From: Cyanobacterium sp. T60_A2020_053
GTDB lineage: Bacteria; Cyanobacteriota; Cyanobacteriia; Cyanobacteriales; Cyanobacteriaceae
Length of the DNA: 34,233 bases
Assembly (NCBI GenBank): GCA_015272165.1
Contig: JACYMF010000001.1
Location: 1 to 34,233, forward strand
Direction of reading: 5' to 3'
Shown here: positions 25,235-32,106 of the stretch, piece after piece
Numbering within the stretch: position 1 is the first letter of the stretch
How the letters are laid out: each line of letters starts with the position of its first letter
The notes under the pieces: model-generated
What the model saw: the letters and a program-made list of their open reading frames with translations, nothing else
What the model was told of the DNA's origin: nothing
The model's database searches: none
Position numbers and translations under genes: made by a program

Positions 25235-25735
25235 ATGAAAAAGTTTTTTCAAGGTTTAAGTATTTTTGTATTATTGCTATCGTTGACAATTTTCCCAGCA
25301 ACGGCGGAGGGCGCTAGTTCCAGCGCCGTTACTTCTACCTTTGAAAGTCAGAGTATGAAGGGGGAAGATTTTACTAATCAAAATCTACAATTAGCTGAGT
25401 TTACTAAGGTTAATTTGGAGGGCGCTGATTTTAGTAATAGTGATTTGAGGGGCGCTGTTTTTAATGGCGTTAATGCTGAAAATGCTATATTTTCTGGTGC
25501 TAATCTTTCTGACGGTTTAATTTACGTTACCAGTTTTGATCGTGCTGACTTATCCAATGCTATTTTTAGAGATGCCATCATGATGCGCTCCACTTTTAAA
25601 GATGCTACGGTGACGGGCGCTGATTTTACTTTTGCTGTTTTAGATAAGCAACAAGTAAATAACTTGTGTGAAAATGCTTCTGGAATAAATCCAATTACTC
25701 AAGTAAGTACGAGACAATCTCTTGGTTGTCCTTAA
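25235..25735 (+). CDS. Exported pentapeptide-repeat protein
   Basis: 166 residues with a signal peptide (MKKFFQGLSIFVLLLSLTIF, cleavage after ATA near residue 24). Residues 42-135 form pentapeptide repeats, A(D/N)LXX style: GADFSNSDLRGAVFNGVNAE, GANLSDG, RADLSNAIF. The C-terminal cap LCENASG...TRQSLGCP has two cysteines that could bond in an oxidising compartment, so thylakoid lumen or periplasm is expected. Four GGGCGCT heptamers fall in this short gene, where they encode GA in the repeats. Function of such lumenal pentapeptide proteins is not known in general. No Shine-Dalgarno. Confidence 0.85.
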   Translation: MKKFFQGLSIFVLLLSLTIFPATAEGASSSAVTSTFESQSMKGEDFTNQNLQLAEFTKVNLEGADFSNSDLRGAVFNGVNAENAIFSGANLSDGLIYVTSFDRADLSNAIFRDAIMMRSTFKDATVTGADFTFAVLDKQQVNNLCENASGINPITQVSTRQSLGCP

Positions 25736-25742
25736 TCCGTAG

Positions 25743-25763
25743 GGGTTGAAAAATGTTCAACCC
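25743..25763. terminator. Hairpin between convergent genes
   Basis: GGGTTGAA (25743-25750) pairs perfectly with TTCAACCC (25756-25763) around a 5-nt loop, between the convergent stops of the pentapeptide and carbonic anhydrase genes. It lacks a strong T-run but is a good bidirectional terminator candidate by position. Confidence 0.5.
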
Positions 25764-25783
25764 TTAAACCACCTGAAACTTTT

Positions 25784-26596
25784 TTAAAATGAACCTCTAT
25801 AAATACGCTCGGCTTGAAGATCAGAAATACGATTAGAACGAGGATAATTAACTGTAGAATCGCTAGTATTATGATTAGAAGAAGGAGACGCTAACGTGCT
25901 TCTAACGCTTCGTTTTTGATTCATATTGTGATAATTAACAGGTTTTAAATCATAAACAAACTCTGGAGGCGCATTTCTGGTTTCCAAGTCCACAAAATCA
26001 TGACTTTCAGGATCATAAGCAAATACATCTCCCGATTCAATATTATAAATCCAAGCATGAAGAGCTAATTTACCTTGATATAACTTACTTCTTACTACAG
26101 GATAAGTTGCCAAATTTTCTAACTGAGTTAGGACATTTTCAGCAATGGTGATAGGCAATAACTCCTCATCGGGGGTATCAGCATAATTATCTCTAATTAA
26201 GCGCCGAGTTGCTTCAGCCTGTTTCAACCATTCATAAACTAAGGGCATTTGATCTTCTAATTTAGACATTTTCAATAAACCCTTCATCGCCCCACAGTGG
26301 GAATGTCCACACACGATAACATGTTCAATGCCTAAAGCTGTGATAGCGTATTCCAAAGAAGCGCCCTCCCCCCCATTCGTAGCACCATAGGGAGGAATAA
26401 TATTACCAGCATTACGAATAACAAATAAATCACCCACATTAGCTTGAGTGATTAAATTAGGATCAATACGAGAATCAGAACAAGTAATGAATAAAATGCG
26501 GGGATGTTGCCCTTGGGATAACTTTTCAAATAAATCTCGATGACTTTCAAAATATCCTGCATGGAAGCGATGCAGTCCTTCAATTAATTTTTTCAT
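25784..26596 (-). CDS. ccaA: Carboxysomal-type beta carbonic anhydrase
   Basis: Interconverts CO2 and bicarbonate with a zinc at the active site. Zn ligands Cys39, His98 and Cys101 and the Asp41/Arg43 dyad are seen in ITCSDSRIDP and CGHSHCGAMKG. The catalytic core ends near residue 215; a 55-residue Ser/Asn/Arg-rich tail ending ERIYRGSF follows. Length (270) and the tail match CcaA (IcfA) of beta-carboxysomes, in which the C-terminus mediates packing with CcmM. The tail makes a plain cytosolic enzyme less likely. No other carboxysome gene is in the window, as is normal for ccaA. First ATG taken; no clear ribosome site. Confidence 0.92.
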   Translation of the reverse strand: MKKLIEGLHRFHAGYFESHRDLFEKLSQGQHPRILFITCSDSRIDPNLITQANVGDLFVIRNAGNIIPPYGATNGGEGASLEYAITALGIEHVIVCGHSHCGAMKGLLKMSKLEDQMPLVYEWLKQAEATRRLIRDNYADTPDEELLPITIAENVLTQLENLATYPVVRSKLYQGKLALHAWIYNIESGDVFAYDPESHDFVDLETRNAPPEFVYDLKPVNYHNMNQKRSVRSTLASPSSNHNTSDSTVNYPRSNRISDLQAERIYRGSF

Positions 26597-26659
26597 GATT
26601 GCCGTTATTGATCCAGTTTTCTACTCTTCAACAGTTGATTATATAGTAGGTTGGCTCAC

Positions 26660-27106
26660 TTACTCTTCCAAAAACTTGTCCTCAGCATTAACCTGCACGG
26701 GCCAATCCTCATTTTGTCCCCCGATGGTTAACTGACGCAGATTAAGATAATCTTTCGATAACTGCTTGAGGGTGTTAATTAATACATCAAGGGCAATAAG
26801 ATCGCTAGTACCAAGATCAAACCAACAGCGCCCCGTGCGCTGTTGAAACTCAAACTCTCCCATATTGTGCATTAAAGCCATAATAGACTGATCCCAGCGC
26901 CCTTCATCGTAGTTCATATAACTAACTTCCACCCCAGTTTCTTGCACCTGTAGATTTTCTCCATTAAAACCGCCTAATTTACCCAGATAAAACCAAGAAT
27001 TAAATAACTCTTCAACGTATTGTTTTTCCATCTGAGAAGGCACATCCTCAAACTCGATCCAAATCCACACATCAAAGGGATTAAACTCCCGAAATACTAC
27101 TTCCAT
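26660..27106 (-). CDS. DUF3531 family protein
   Basis: 148 residues. The sequence FREFNPFDVWIWIEFEDVP, KQYVEELFNSWFYLGKLGG and LQVQETGVEVSYM is that of the DUF3531 family of cyanobacteria and plastid-bearing plants; function unknown. No signal peptide or membrane segment; acidic and aromatic-rich. Its ATG is separated by only four bases from a six-unit AATAATG heptamer array, so its leader is made of repeat DNA and lacks a Shine-Dalgarno. pilC lies upstream? No: pilC is the next gene upstream on the same strand, beyond 141 bp of repeat and pyrimidine-rich DNA, so co-transcription is possible but unproved. Confidence 0.85.
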   Translation of the reverse strand: MEVVFREFNPFDVWIWIEFEDVPSQMEKQYVEELFNSWFYLGKLGGFNGENLQVQETGVEVSYMNYDEGRWDQSIMALMHNMGEFEFQQRTGRCWFDLGTSDLIALDVLINTLKQLSKDYLNLRQLTIGGQNEDWPVQVNAEDKFLEE

Positions 27107-27110
27107 AATA

Positions 27111-27152
27111 AATAATGAATAATGAATAATGAATAATGAATAATGAATAATT
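27111..27152. repeat. Heptanucleotide tandem array, 6 units of AATAATG
   Basis: Five perfect AATAATG units and a final AATAATT. The array starts four bases from the start codon of the DUF3531 gene. Compare the array at 12034-12082. Confidence 0.9.
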
Positions 27153-27158
27153 CATTAT

Positions 27159-27233
27159 CTTCCCGTCTCCCCTTCTTCCCCTTCTTCCCTTTCCTCCCTT
27201 TCTCCCCTTTCCTCCCTTTTTCCCCGTCTCTCC
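27159..27233. repeat. Long pyrimidine-rich low-complexity tract
   Basis: About 70 bases made almost only of C and T (CCCCTTCTTCC-like imperfect repeats) between the heptamer array and the pilC stop. On the minus strand it is a purine run downstream of pilC. It could slow transcription or form unusual DNA structure; no gene. Confidence 0.7.
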
Positions 27234-27247
27234 AAAAAGAGGTAAAA

Positions 27248-28462
27248 TTAACCAAGTTGATCGAAAATCGAGAACATCGGTAAATACATAGATAACAAGA
27301 TAGTACCTACCATTCCCGCAATGCCAACCATCATCAAAGGCTCGATGACGCTAGTTAAAGCCTTGATTGCTTGTTCTACCTCATCTTCATAGAAATCTGC
27401 TACTTTCATCATCATGGCATCCAATTCCCCAGTTTCTTCCCCAATGCTCATCATTTGAATCGCCATAGGGGGAAAAACTTTTTTCTCCTCAATGGCTAAA
27501 CTTAGCATTCCTCCTTCTAAAACTGATCTCTTCGCAGCGCCCACCGCCCCAGCAATCACCTTATTACCAATAGTTTCTTCCACAATCTCCAAACATTGTA
27601 AAATAGGCACACCAGAACGAGTCAGAGTTCCAAAAACACGACAAAATCGTGCTACGGCACTTTTTTGGTTTAAATCACCGAAGATGGGTGCTTTGAGAGC
27701 AATCATATCAATTTGATAACGTCCAGCCGGAGTACGATAATATTGACGAAAAGCAAAAACAACACCGATGAGAATAAAAATAGGTACAACCACCGCTGGA
27801 CTACGCAAGAAATTACTTAAATTAACCATAGCCTGAGTTAAAGCAGGTAACTGCGCCCCCAACTGGTCAAAAATACCAGCAAAAACGGGAATCAAGAAAA
27901 TAGTCATCCCCAAAAAAGCCAACACAGCGAATAAACCAACCGTTACAGGGTAAGCCATAGCAGATTTGACTTGGTTTTGTAACCGTGCCACATCTTCCAA
28001 TAACTTGGCAAGACGATTCATAACCTCGTCCAAAACCCCCCCAATTTCTCCAGCTTCTACCATGGAAACATAAAGCTGATCAAAACAATCAGGATGTTTT
28101 TTCATTGCCTCTGATAAATTTGTACCCTGTTGTACATCAGCGTTGATAGCTAAAAGCGCCCTTTTAAACTTAGGATTGGTGGCTTGTTCACCCAAAACCC
28201 CCAAAGCCCTCACAATAGCCACCCCAGCATTAACCAACACCGCCAACTGACGAGAAAAAATAGCCTTATCCTTAATACTAACAGGACTCATTGCCGCTTC
28301 TATGGCGGATAAATCAAATTCTATACCAGCTTTTTTAATTTTACCGATAGCGGAGAAACGCTTACTGAGAATACGGCGCGCCTCATCGGGATTTTCAGCC
28401 GTAATCCTTTCCTCTAAAATATTGCCTGATTTGTCTTTTACTTGAGCGATAAAAGTAGCCAT
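27248..28462 (-). CDS. pilC: PilC, type IV pilus inner-membrane platform protein
   Basis: 404 residues of the GspF/PilC family. Two repeated cytoplasmic-plus-membrane modules: FSRQLAVLVNAGVAIVRAL (about 69-87) and FCRVFGTLTRSGVPILQCL (about 271-289), with membrane helices near 170-200, 220-240 and 370-400 and the C-terminal MYLPMFSIFDQLG typical of the family. It couples the PilB/PilT motors to pilus fibre assembly and retraction in the inner membrane. In many cyanobacteria pilC follows pilB and/or pilT; here the upstream 414 bp contain no gene and the next gene is DUF1815, so pilC appears to be a single gene. First ATG used. Confidence 0.95.
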   Translation of the reverse strand: MATFIAQVKDKSGNILEERITAENPDEARRILSKRFSAIGKIKKAGIEFDLSAIEAAMSPVSIKDKAIFSRQLAVLVNAGVAIVRALGVLGEQATNPKFKRALLAINADVQQGTNLSEAMKKHPDCFDQLYVSMVEAGEIGGVLDEVMNRLAKLLEDVARLQNQVKSAMAYPVTVGLFAVLAFLGMTIFLIPVFAGIFDQLGAQLPALTQAMVNLSNFLRSPAVVVPIFILIGVVFAFRQYYRTPAGRYQIDMIALKAPIFGDLNQKSAVARFCRVFGTLTRSGVPILQCLEIVEETIGNKVIAGAVGAAKRSVLEGGMLSLAIEEKKVFPPMAIQMMSIGEETGELDAMMMKVADFYEDEVEQAIKALTSVIEPLMMVGIAGMVGTILLSMYLPMFSIFDQLG

Positions 28463-28876
28463 GATCTCATACCATAAAAAATAACCATTATCTTTTATGA
28501 TGCCATTTATTTAGTAATTCAGATATAACTTATTGTTAATTATGGCTTGATCCTTTATTCATGAGGGTGACGTTGGTGAAATAAGCTATGAACAATATGT
28601 AACCAGTACATCTTTCCAAGCTAAAAATTCATTTTTCAACTCATTTGAATAACCATGAGCTGATTAATAGAAATAGTTTTGTTTTATTTGTCGATTTATT
28701 CCATTTTTACGAATATGATGTGATTTGCATTTAGGGGATTACATGATATCAGACCATATAATAGATACTTATCTTCAACATATTTCAATTCATAACCACA
28801 TTCACCAACACGTCAATTAAGCACCGAACACATTAGGCTATAATTTACCTGATACGGTTTGAACTATTCAAGAACA
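28463..28876. other. 414-bp intergenic region, no feature recognised
   Basis: AT-rich upstream region of pilC. I looked for small frames, tRNA-like folds, and the terminal repeats found elsewhere in the window, and saw none. It presumably holds the pilC promoter. A short inverted repeat ATGTA/TACAT occurs near 28597-28611. Confidence 0.5.
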
Positions 28877-29233
28877 TTAGCCAACCAAAATACTATGGTC
28901 ATAACTGGGAGATTTACTGTCCACTGATTTAATTTGGTATTTAACCAAGTTGGCTAATTCTTCTAGTTGACTAATGGCTTCAGCGCCCTCCAACTTCATC
29001 AATTCTCTGTCATCTTGCATCTCAGTCCAAGTAATGCCGTAATCGGAAACCAAGAAACGAATTAAATGATTATCTCCTAAACTAACCATAAATGAAGCGC
29101 TAGTTAATTCTGTGCCACAGGTATAACAAGAGGCAATATAACCTCTTTTTTCTAACACAATGGCTAAGGCTTGGAGATTCATCACCAAATCCTTAACAAA
29201 CTCTCTATACTCCTGTGCAAGTCTAATAAACAT
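28877..29233 (-). CDS. DUF1815 family protein
   Basis: 118 residues, strongly conserved in style: LVMNLQALAIVLEKRGYIASCYTCG, ASFMVSLGDNHLIRFLVSDYGITWTEM and LMKLEGAEAISQLEELANLVKY. I recognise it as the cyanobacterial DUF1815 family, with no known function. The CYTCG pair of cysteines (residues about 41 and 44) might bind a metal or be redox active (inference). It has the best ribosome site in the window, GAGGAGG six bases before the ATG, which suggests high expression. No signal peptide or membrane segment. Confidence 0.85.
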   Translation of the reverse strand: MFIRLAQEYREFVKDLVMNLQALAIVLEKRGYIASCYTCGTELTSASFMVSLGDNHLIRFLVSDYGITWTEMQDDRELMKLEGAEAISQLEELANLVKYQIKSVDSKSPSYDHSILVG

Positions 29234-29411
29234 TTTTGCCTCCTCGTCTTAGGGTTGCGTTACATTCTTAATATTTTTTAAAGATTTTCCATGATTATTA
29301 TATGGTATCTTGGGTCAAAAATGCAAAGTTGACTATTTTTGTCATAACTATAAGCATAGCTCAATTCAAAAATAATGACTACTTTTCTTTATTTTCGTTC
29401 TTTAAATAGTC

Positions 29412-30134
29412 ATGAATCAACCTCATAGATGGCGTTTCATCCCTTTCATAGAAGCATCTGGAACGATGCAAATGGCTATAGATAAATGGCTTTTATCTCA
29501 GCATCAACATCATAATCATCCCTCAGTTTTACGTTTTTATGAGTGGCATCCAGTGGCAATTTCCCTCGGAGTTAGTCAAAAAAAATCATATCCTTCCCAC
29601 TGGCATAACTTACAATGGCAAGGAAAACCTATAAATATAGTCCAGCGCCCGACCGGTGGCAGGGGCGTTTTACACCAAGGAGATTTAACCTATAGTGTGA
29701 TTTCTTCTCAGTTTCAGGGCAATTTAGATGAAGTTTATCGGCAGATTTCTCAGTTTTTAATAGTTGGTTGGGGAAATTTGGGGTTAGATTTACATTTCGG
29801 CGCCCCTCACCGTCAATATCTCAAATCGGCTAACTGCTTCGCCCTTTCTACTAATGCTGATTTAGTGGATAGTCAAGGAAATAAGTTTATTGGTAGCGCC
29901 CAGCTTAAACAGGGCAAATTTGTCCTGCAACACGGTTCAATGGTGTTAGAGCCAGACTTAGGACTATATCAGCAGGTTTTTGGGGAGGGTTTCACCCCTT
30001 ACAAAAGAGCTAATTTACCTTCTCGTGAGGAGATTATGGCTAGTTTGGAGGGCGCTGCCATGGATTGTTTTAACTGTGAGTTTTTTGATCAACCTCTCAC
30101 GGATGAAGAAATGACGATGATTGAGAGTTTATAA
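29412..30134 (+). CDS. Lipoate-protein ligase / octanoyltransferase-like (LplA/LipM fold)
   Basis: 240 residues of the biotin/lipoate A/B ligase fold. Key elements: RPTGGRGVLHQGDLTYSV (79-96), SANCFALSTNADLV with Cys142, and NKFIGSAQLKQG with Lys158, the conserved lysine of the family. A Cys at this place is used by LipM-type octanoyltransferases as the acyl carrier nucleophile, so octanoyl transfer to apo-domains (such as GcvH or E2) is as likely as ATP-dependent lipoate ligation. Length is shorter than LplA with its accessory domain, which favours LipM-like. Stands alone; no lipA in the window. First ATG. Confidence 0.8.
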   Translation: MNQPHRWRFIPFIEASGTMQMAIDKWLLSQHQHHNHPSVLRFYEWHPVAISLGVSQKKSYPSHWHNLQWQGKPINIVQRPTGGRGVLHQGDLTYSVISSQFQGNLDEVYRQISQFLIVGWGNLGLDLHFGAPHRQYLKSANCFALSTNADLVDSQGNKFIGSAQLKQGKFVLQHGSMVLEPDLGLYQQVFGEGFTPYKRANLPSREEIMASLEGAAMDCFNCEFFDQPLTDEEMTMIESL

Positions 30135-30227
30135 CCACAGCAATGAAAAGGCGGTGCGAGCTTAATTAGGAGAATTTGTAATTAAGAGCGTTAATCACTC
30201 ATAATCCTGCCTTTTGCCATCTTTCTA

Positions 30228-30761
30228 TTAACCATACCAAGCCACACCTTTCGGGGATGCCATTAATCCATTACCGTCTTCTTCCCAATAAAAGTCAAGT
30301 AGATAGTATAGTTTGATAATTTCAGAAGACTCAATTTCTTTATCTTGTACTTTAGTGAGAAAAGACTCCATAAACTCAACAATAACAGCCAATTCTTCCT
30401 TTGGGAAAGAGTCTTCTAACTCAGTCATAGTCTTTTTAGCATCTGAAATAATGTCATTTTTCTCTTGTGGTAAAGGTGTTGAACGTCGCAGAGGGTCTTT
30501 TTCTACCGCCGCAAACCCCTGAGAAACAGCTTCATGAATTTGTTTTTTATATTTGACTAAAGCTCTTGTTTTTTGTTTTTTAATACCTTCACGAGAAGAA
30601 GCGTAAAGACTGGGTAAACGATTTAATGCAAAGGTAGCAACTTCTATTCTGTTAATTAATTCTGGTTGCCGAATAGCTTTATTCTGTTTAAGTTGGAAAT
30701 CAACTTCTTCATCAACAAGAAGTTCCATAACATTTTTATAAATTTGTTTTTCTGCACTCAT
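30228..30761 (-). CDS. comFB: ComFB/CdgR-type cyclic dinucleotide-binding protein
   Basis: 177 residues. The ComFB domain covers about residues 5-100: YKNVMELLVDEEVDFQL, NRIEVATFALNRLPSLYASS and REGIKKQ, followed by a helical region to the end. In cyanobacteria members of this family (Slr1970 and Anabaena CdgR) bind cyclic di-GMP and/or cyclic di-AMP and influence cell size, natural competence and pilus gene expression. Such a receptor would suit a genome with hmpF and pilC, though it is not adjacent to them. First ATG; no clear ribosome site. The 30762-31249 gap upstream is a mosaic of three repeats. Confidence 0.82.
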   Translation of the reverse strand: MSAEKQIYKNVMELLVDEEVDFQLKQNKAIRQPELINRIEVATFALNRLPSLYASSREGIKKQKTRALVKYKKQIHEAVSQGFAAVEKDPLRRSTPLPQEKNDIISDAKKTMTELEDSFPKEELAVIVEFMESFLTKVQDKEIESSEIIKLYYLLDFYWEEDGNGLMASPKGVAWYG

Positions 30762-30858
30762 GACTATTTGTTCGAGATAGATCTGTTTTAGTAGCGATTG
30801 TTCCTATAACTAGGACGTTAATATTATAGGTCAAAGTCCTATGGTGATCTATTTTTTC

Positions 30859-30977
30859 TTACAGCAGTTTTCATTTCCTTAAACCACACTTTGGATTATT
30901 ACAAATACTATCTTTGCGTCTTTGCGCCTTTGCGAGACACAAAAAACGTGGTTTATTCATTTGAAATGCGCTGTAAA
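30859..30977. mobile_element. 119-bp repeat with TACAGC inverted ends, copy 2
   Basis: Starts TTACAGCAGTTTTCATTT and ends ATGCGCTGTAAA. It is nearly identical to 20586-20704, including the TTTGCGTCTTTGCGCCTTTG motif. Non-coding. Confidence 0.75.
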
Positions 30978-31000
30978 CTATTATTAATCTTAATTTAAGA

Positions 31001-31131
31001 TATAGCAATACTAAATGAGTTATGAGAATTATCTTATGGTAAAAGGCAACAGGCAAAAGGCAACGAGGATGGTATCTTCGATGTTTTTTTCTAAGTCATT
31101 GATTTTTCACGAATGATTTAGGACTGCTATA
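31001..31131. mobile_element. 131-bp element with TATAGCA inverted ends, copy 2
   Basis: Left end TATAGCAATACTAAATGA and reverse-complemented right end TATAGCAGTCCTAAATCA match at 15 of 18 positions. The interior has three AGGCAAC/AGGCAAA heptamers (31044-31064). It borders a partial copy of the TTAGGGTCTGCTGAATAAA family. Confidence 0.7.
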
Positions 31132-31252
31132 TTTTGCATCAATAATTTTTGATTGGGGTAGAGAAAAAAAGGCTATTTTTGGCACTTTTTAAGATTTTAT
31201 TGCGATTAAAACCTTTGTTTTAAAAGGGTTTTGATTTATTGAGCAGACCCTA
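31132..31252. repeat. Partial TTAGGGTCTGCTGAATAAA-family element ending in phoU stop
   Basis: Matches the right half of 15821-16087 (TTTGCATCAATAATTTT, GGCACTTTTTAAGATTTTATT and the end GAGCAGACCCTAA). The last bases of its terminal repeat, read on the minus strand as TTAGGG, provide the TAG stop codon of phoU at 31250-31252. The left half is missing. Confidence 0.7.
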
Positions 31253-31936
31253 ATTACGATAACCATTGACAATATAAGAAACTCTCTGAGCAATATTGGT
31301 AGAATGATCAGCCATTCTTTCTAAATAACGAATCACAAGAATTAATAATATAATGGGTTCCACTACCCCAATAATATTTTTTTGATAAGCTAGAACTTGA
31401 TAAAGATGATCATAAGCATCATCAACAGTGTCATCTAAAAATTTAATTTTTTCTCCAGCGCCCGCATCCAATTCCGTCAACGCAACGATACTTTTCCCTA
31501 ACATTAATTGAGCTTGTTGTGACATTATGGCAATATCTTTCATGGTGGGATGAACAGGATAAGTAATCAATTTACGAGAAATTTCCGCTAAGTCTTGAGC
31601 ATAATCGCCAATTCTTTCCAAATCTCGCACTAACTGCATAAAAGCGCTAATCATGCGTAAATTTTGAGGGGAGGGATTTTGCTGAGAAAGAATATTGGCA
31701 CAATCTAATTCAATTTGACGATAGTAACGATCAATTTCTTTATCTTGAGTGATGATTTTATTTACAGCGTCCACATCTTGCTCAAACAAAGCCCTATGAC
31801 TATAACGAAATGACTCTTCAACCAAAGCCCCCATCCTTAATACATCCTGAGCAACCTCTCTGGTGCGTTTTTGTAGTATCAGGTTATCACCGATTTTTAT
31901 TTGATCTGAAAGTGCGATCTGATGTAACAATGTCAC
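31250..31936 (-). CDS. phoU: PhoU phosphate-signalling regulator
   Basis: 228 residues, two PhoU three-helix bundles with the metal-binding signatures DLERIGDYAQDLAEI (about 109-123) and RYLERMADHSTNIAQRV (about 203-219). PhoU links the Pst phosphate transporter to the PhoR/SphS kinase and keeps the regulon off when phosphate is plentiful. Start is GTG at 31936 with GGAGA nine bases upstream. A candidate promoter and Pho box lie at 31988-32022. It is a single gene without pst or sphS/sphR neighbours. The stop codon is contributed by the end of a repeat element. Confidence 0.94.
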   Translation of the reverse strand: MTLLHQIALSDQIKIGDNLILQKRTREVAQDVLRMGALVEESFRYSHRALFEQDVDAVNKIITQDKEIDRYYRQIELDCANILSQQNPSPQNLRMISAFMQLVRDLERIGDYAQDLAEISRKLITYPVHPTMKDIAIMSQQAQLMLGKSIVALTELDAGAGEKIKFLDDTVDDAYDHLYQVLAYQKNIIGVVEPIILLILVIRYLERMADHSTNIAQRVSYIVNGYRN

Positions 31937-31987
31937 TTAATTTATCTCCGTTTATTCGACCCCTTCTATTACCATTATTGATCGTAG

Positions 31988-32022
31988 AAGTTAAGTTTAC
32001 ATTAAATTAATATTATTGTCAA
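31988..32022 (-). promoter_or_regulatory. Candidate phoU promoter and Pho box
   Basis: Minus strand: TTGACA (32017-32022), 17 bases, then TAAACT (31994-31999). Overlapping this are two octamers 11 bp apart, TTTAATGT (31999-32006) and CTTAACTT (31988-31995), fitting the cyanobacterial Pho box type YTTAAYYW at 7 and 8 of 8 positions. Phosphate control of phoU is inferred. Confidence 0.4.
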
Positions 32023-32040
32023 TGTCACTCATGGTAGTTG

Positions 32041-32083
32041 TCGCCCAATGGACTTGAACCAGATTCGAGCTAGAAGCCCGAAG
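32041..32083 (-). pseudogene. tRNA 3'-half-like remnant
   Basis: On the minus strand TCGGG-CTTCTAG-CTCGA forms a 5-bp stem with a 7-nt loop whose middle bases are TCT (as in tRNA-Arg UCU), followed by a T-loop-like GGTTCAAGTCC and an acceptor-like TTGGGCGA. No matching 5' half or D-arm is present and the T-stem is mismatched, so this is at best a tRNA fragment. It could mark an old integration or deletion. Confidence 0.3.
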
Positions 32084-32106
32084 TAGGGTATGGTGGGGAA
32101 AAGCTA

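Noticed and set aside
25066-25317. An open frame running from the MITE end into the pentapeptide gene
   Set aside because: It begins in repeat DNA and overlaps the signal-peptide region of the real gene in another frame; no family resemblance.
28590-28615. Possible regulator site GTA...TAC upstream of pilC
   Set aside because: The spacing is 5 bases, which fits no regulator I can name; likely chance in AT-rich DNA.
30871-31056. A 61-codon frame on the minus strand across two repeats
   Set aside because: It spans the boundary of two mobile elements and has no ribosome site; product resembles translated repeat DNA.
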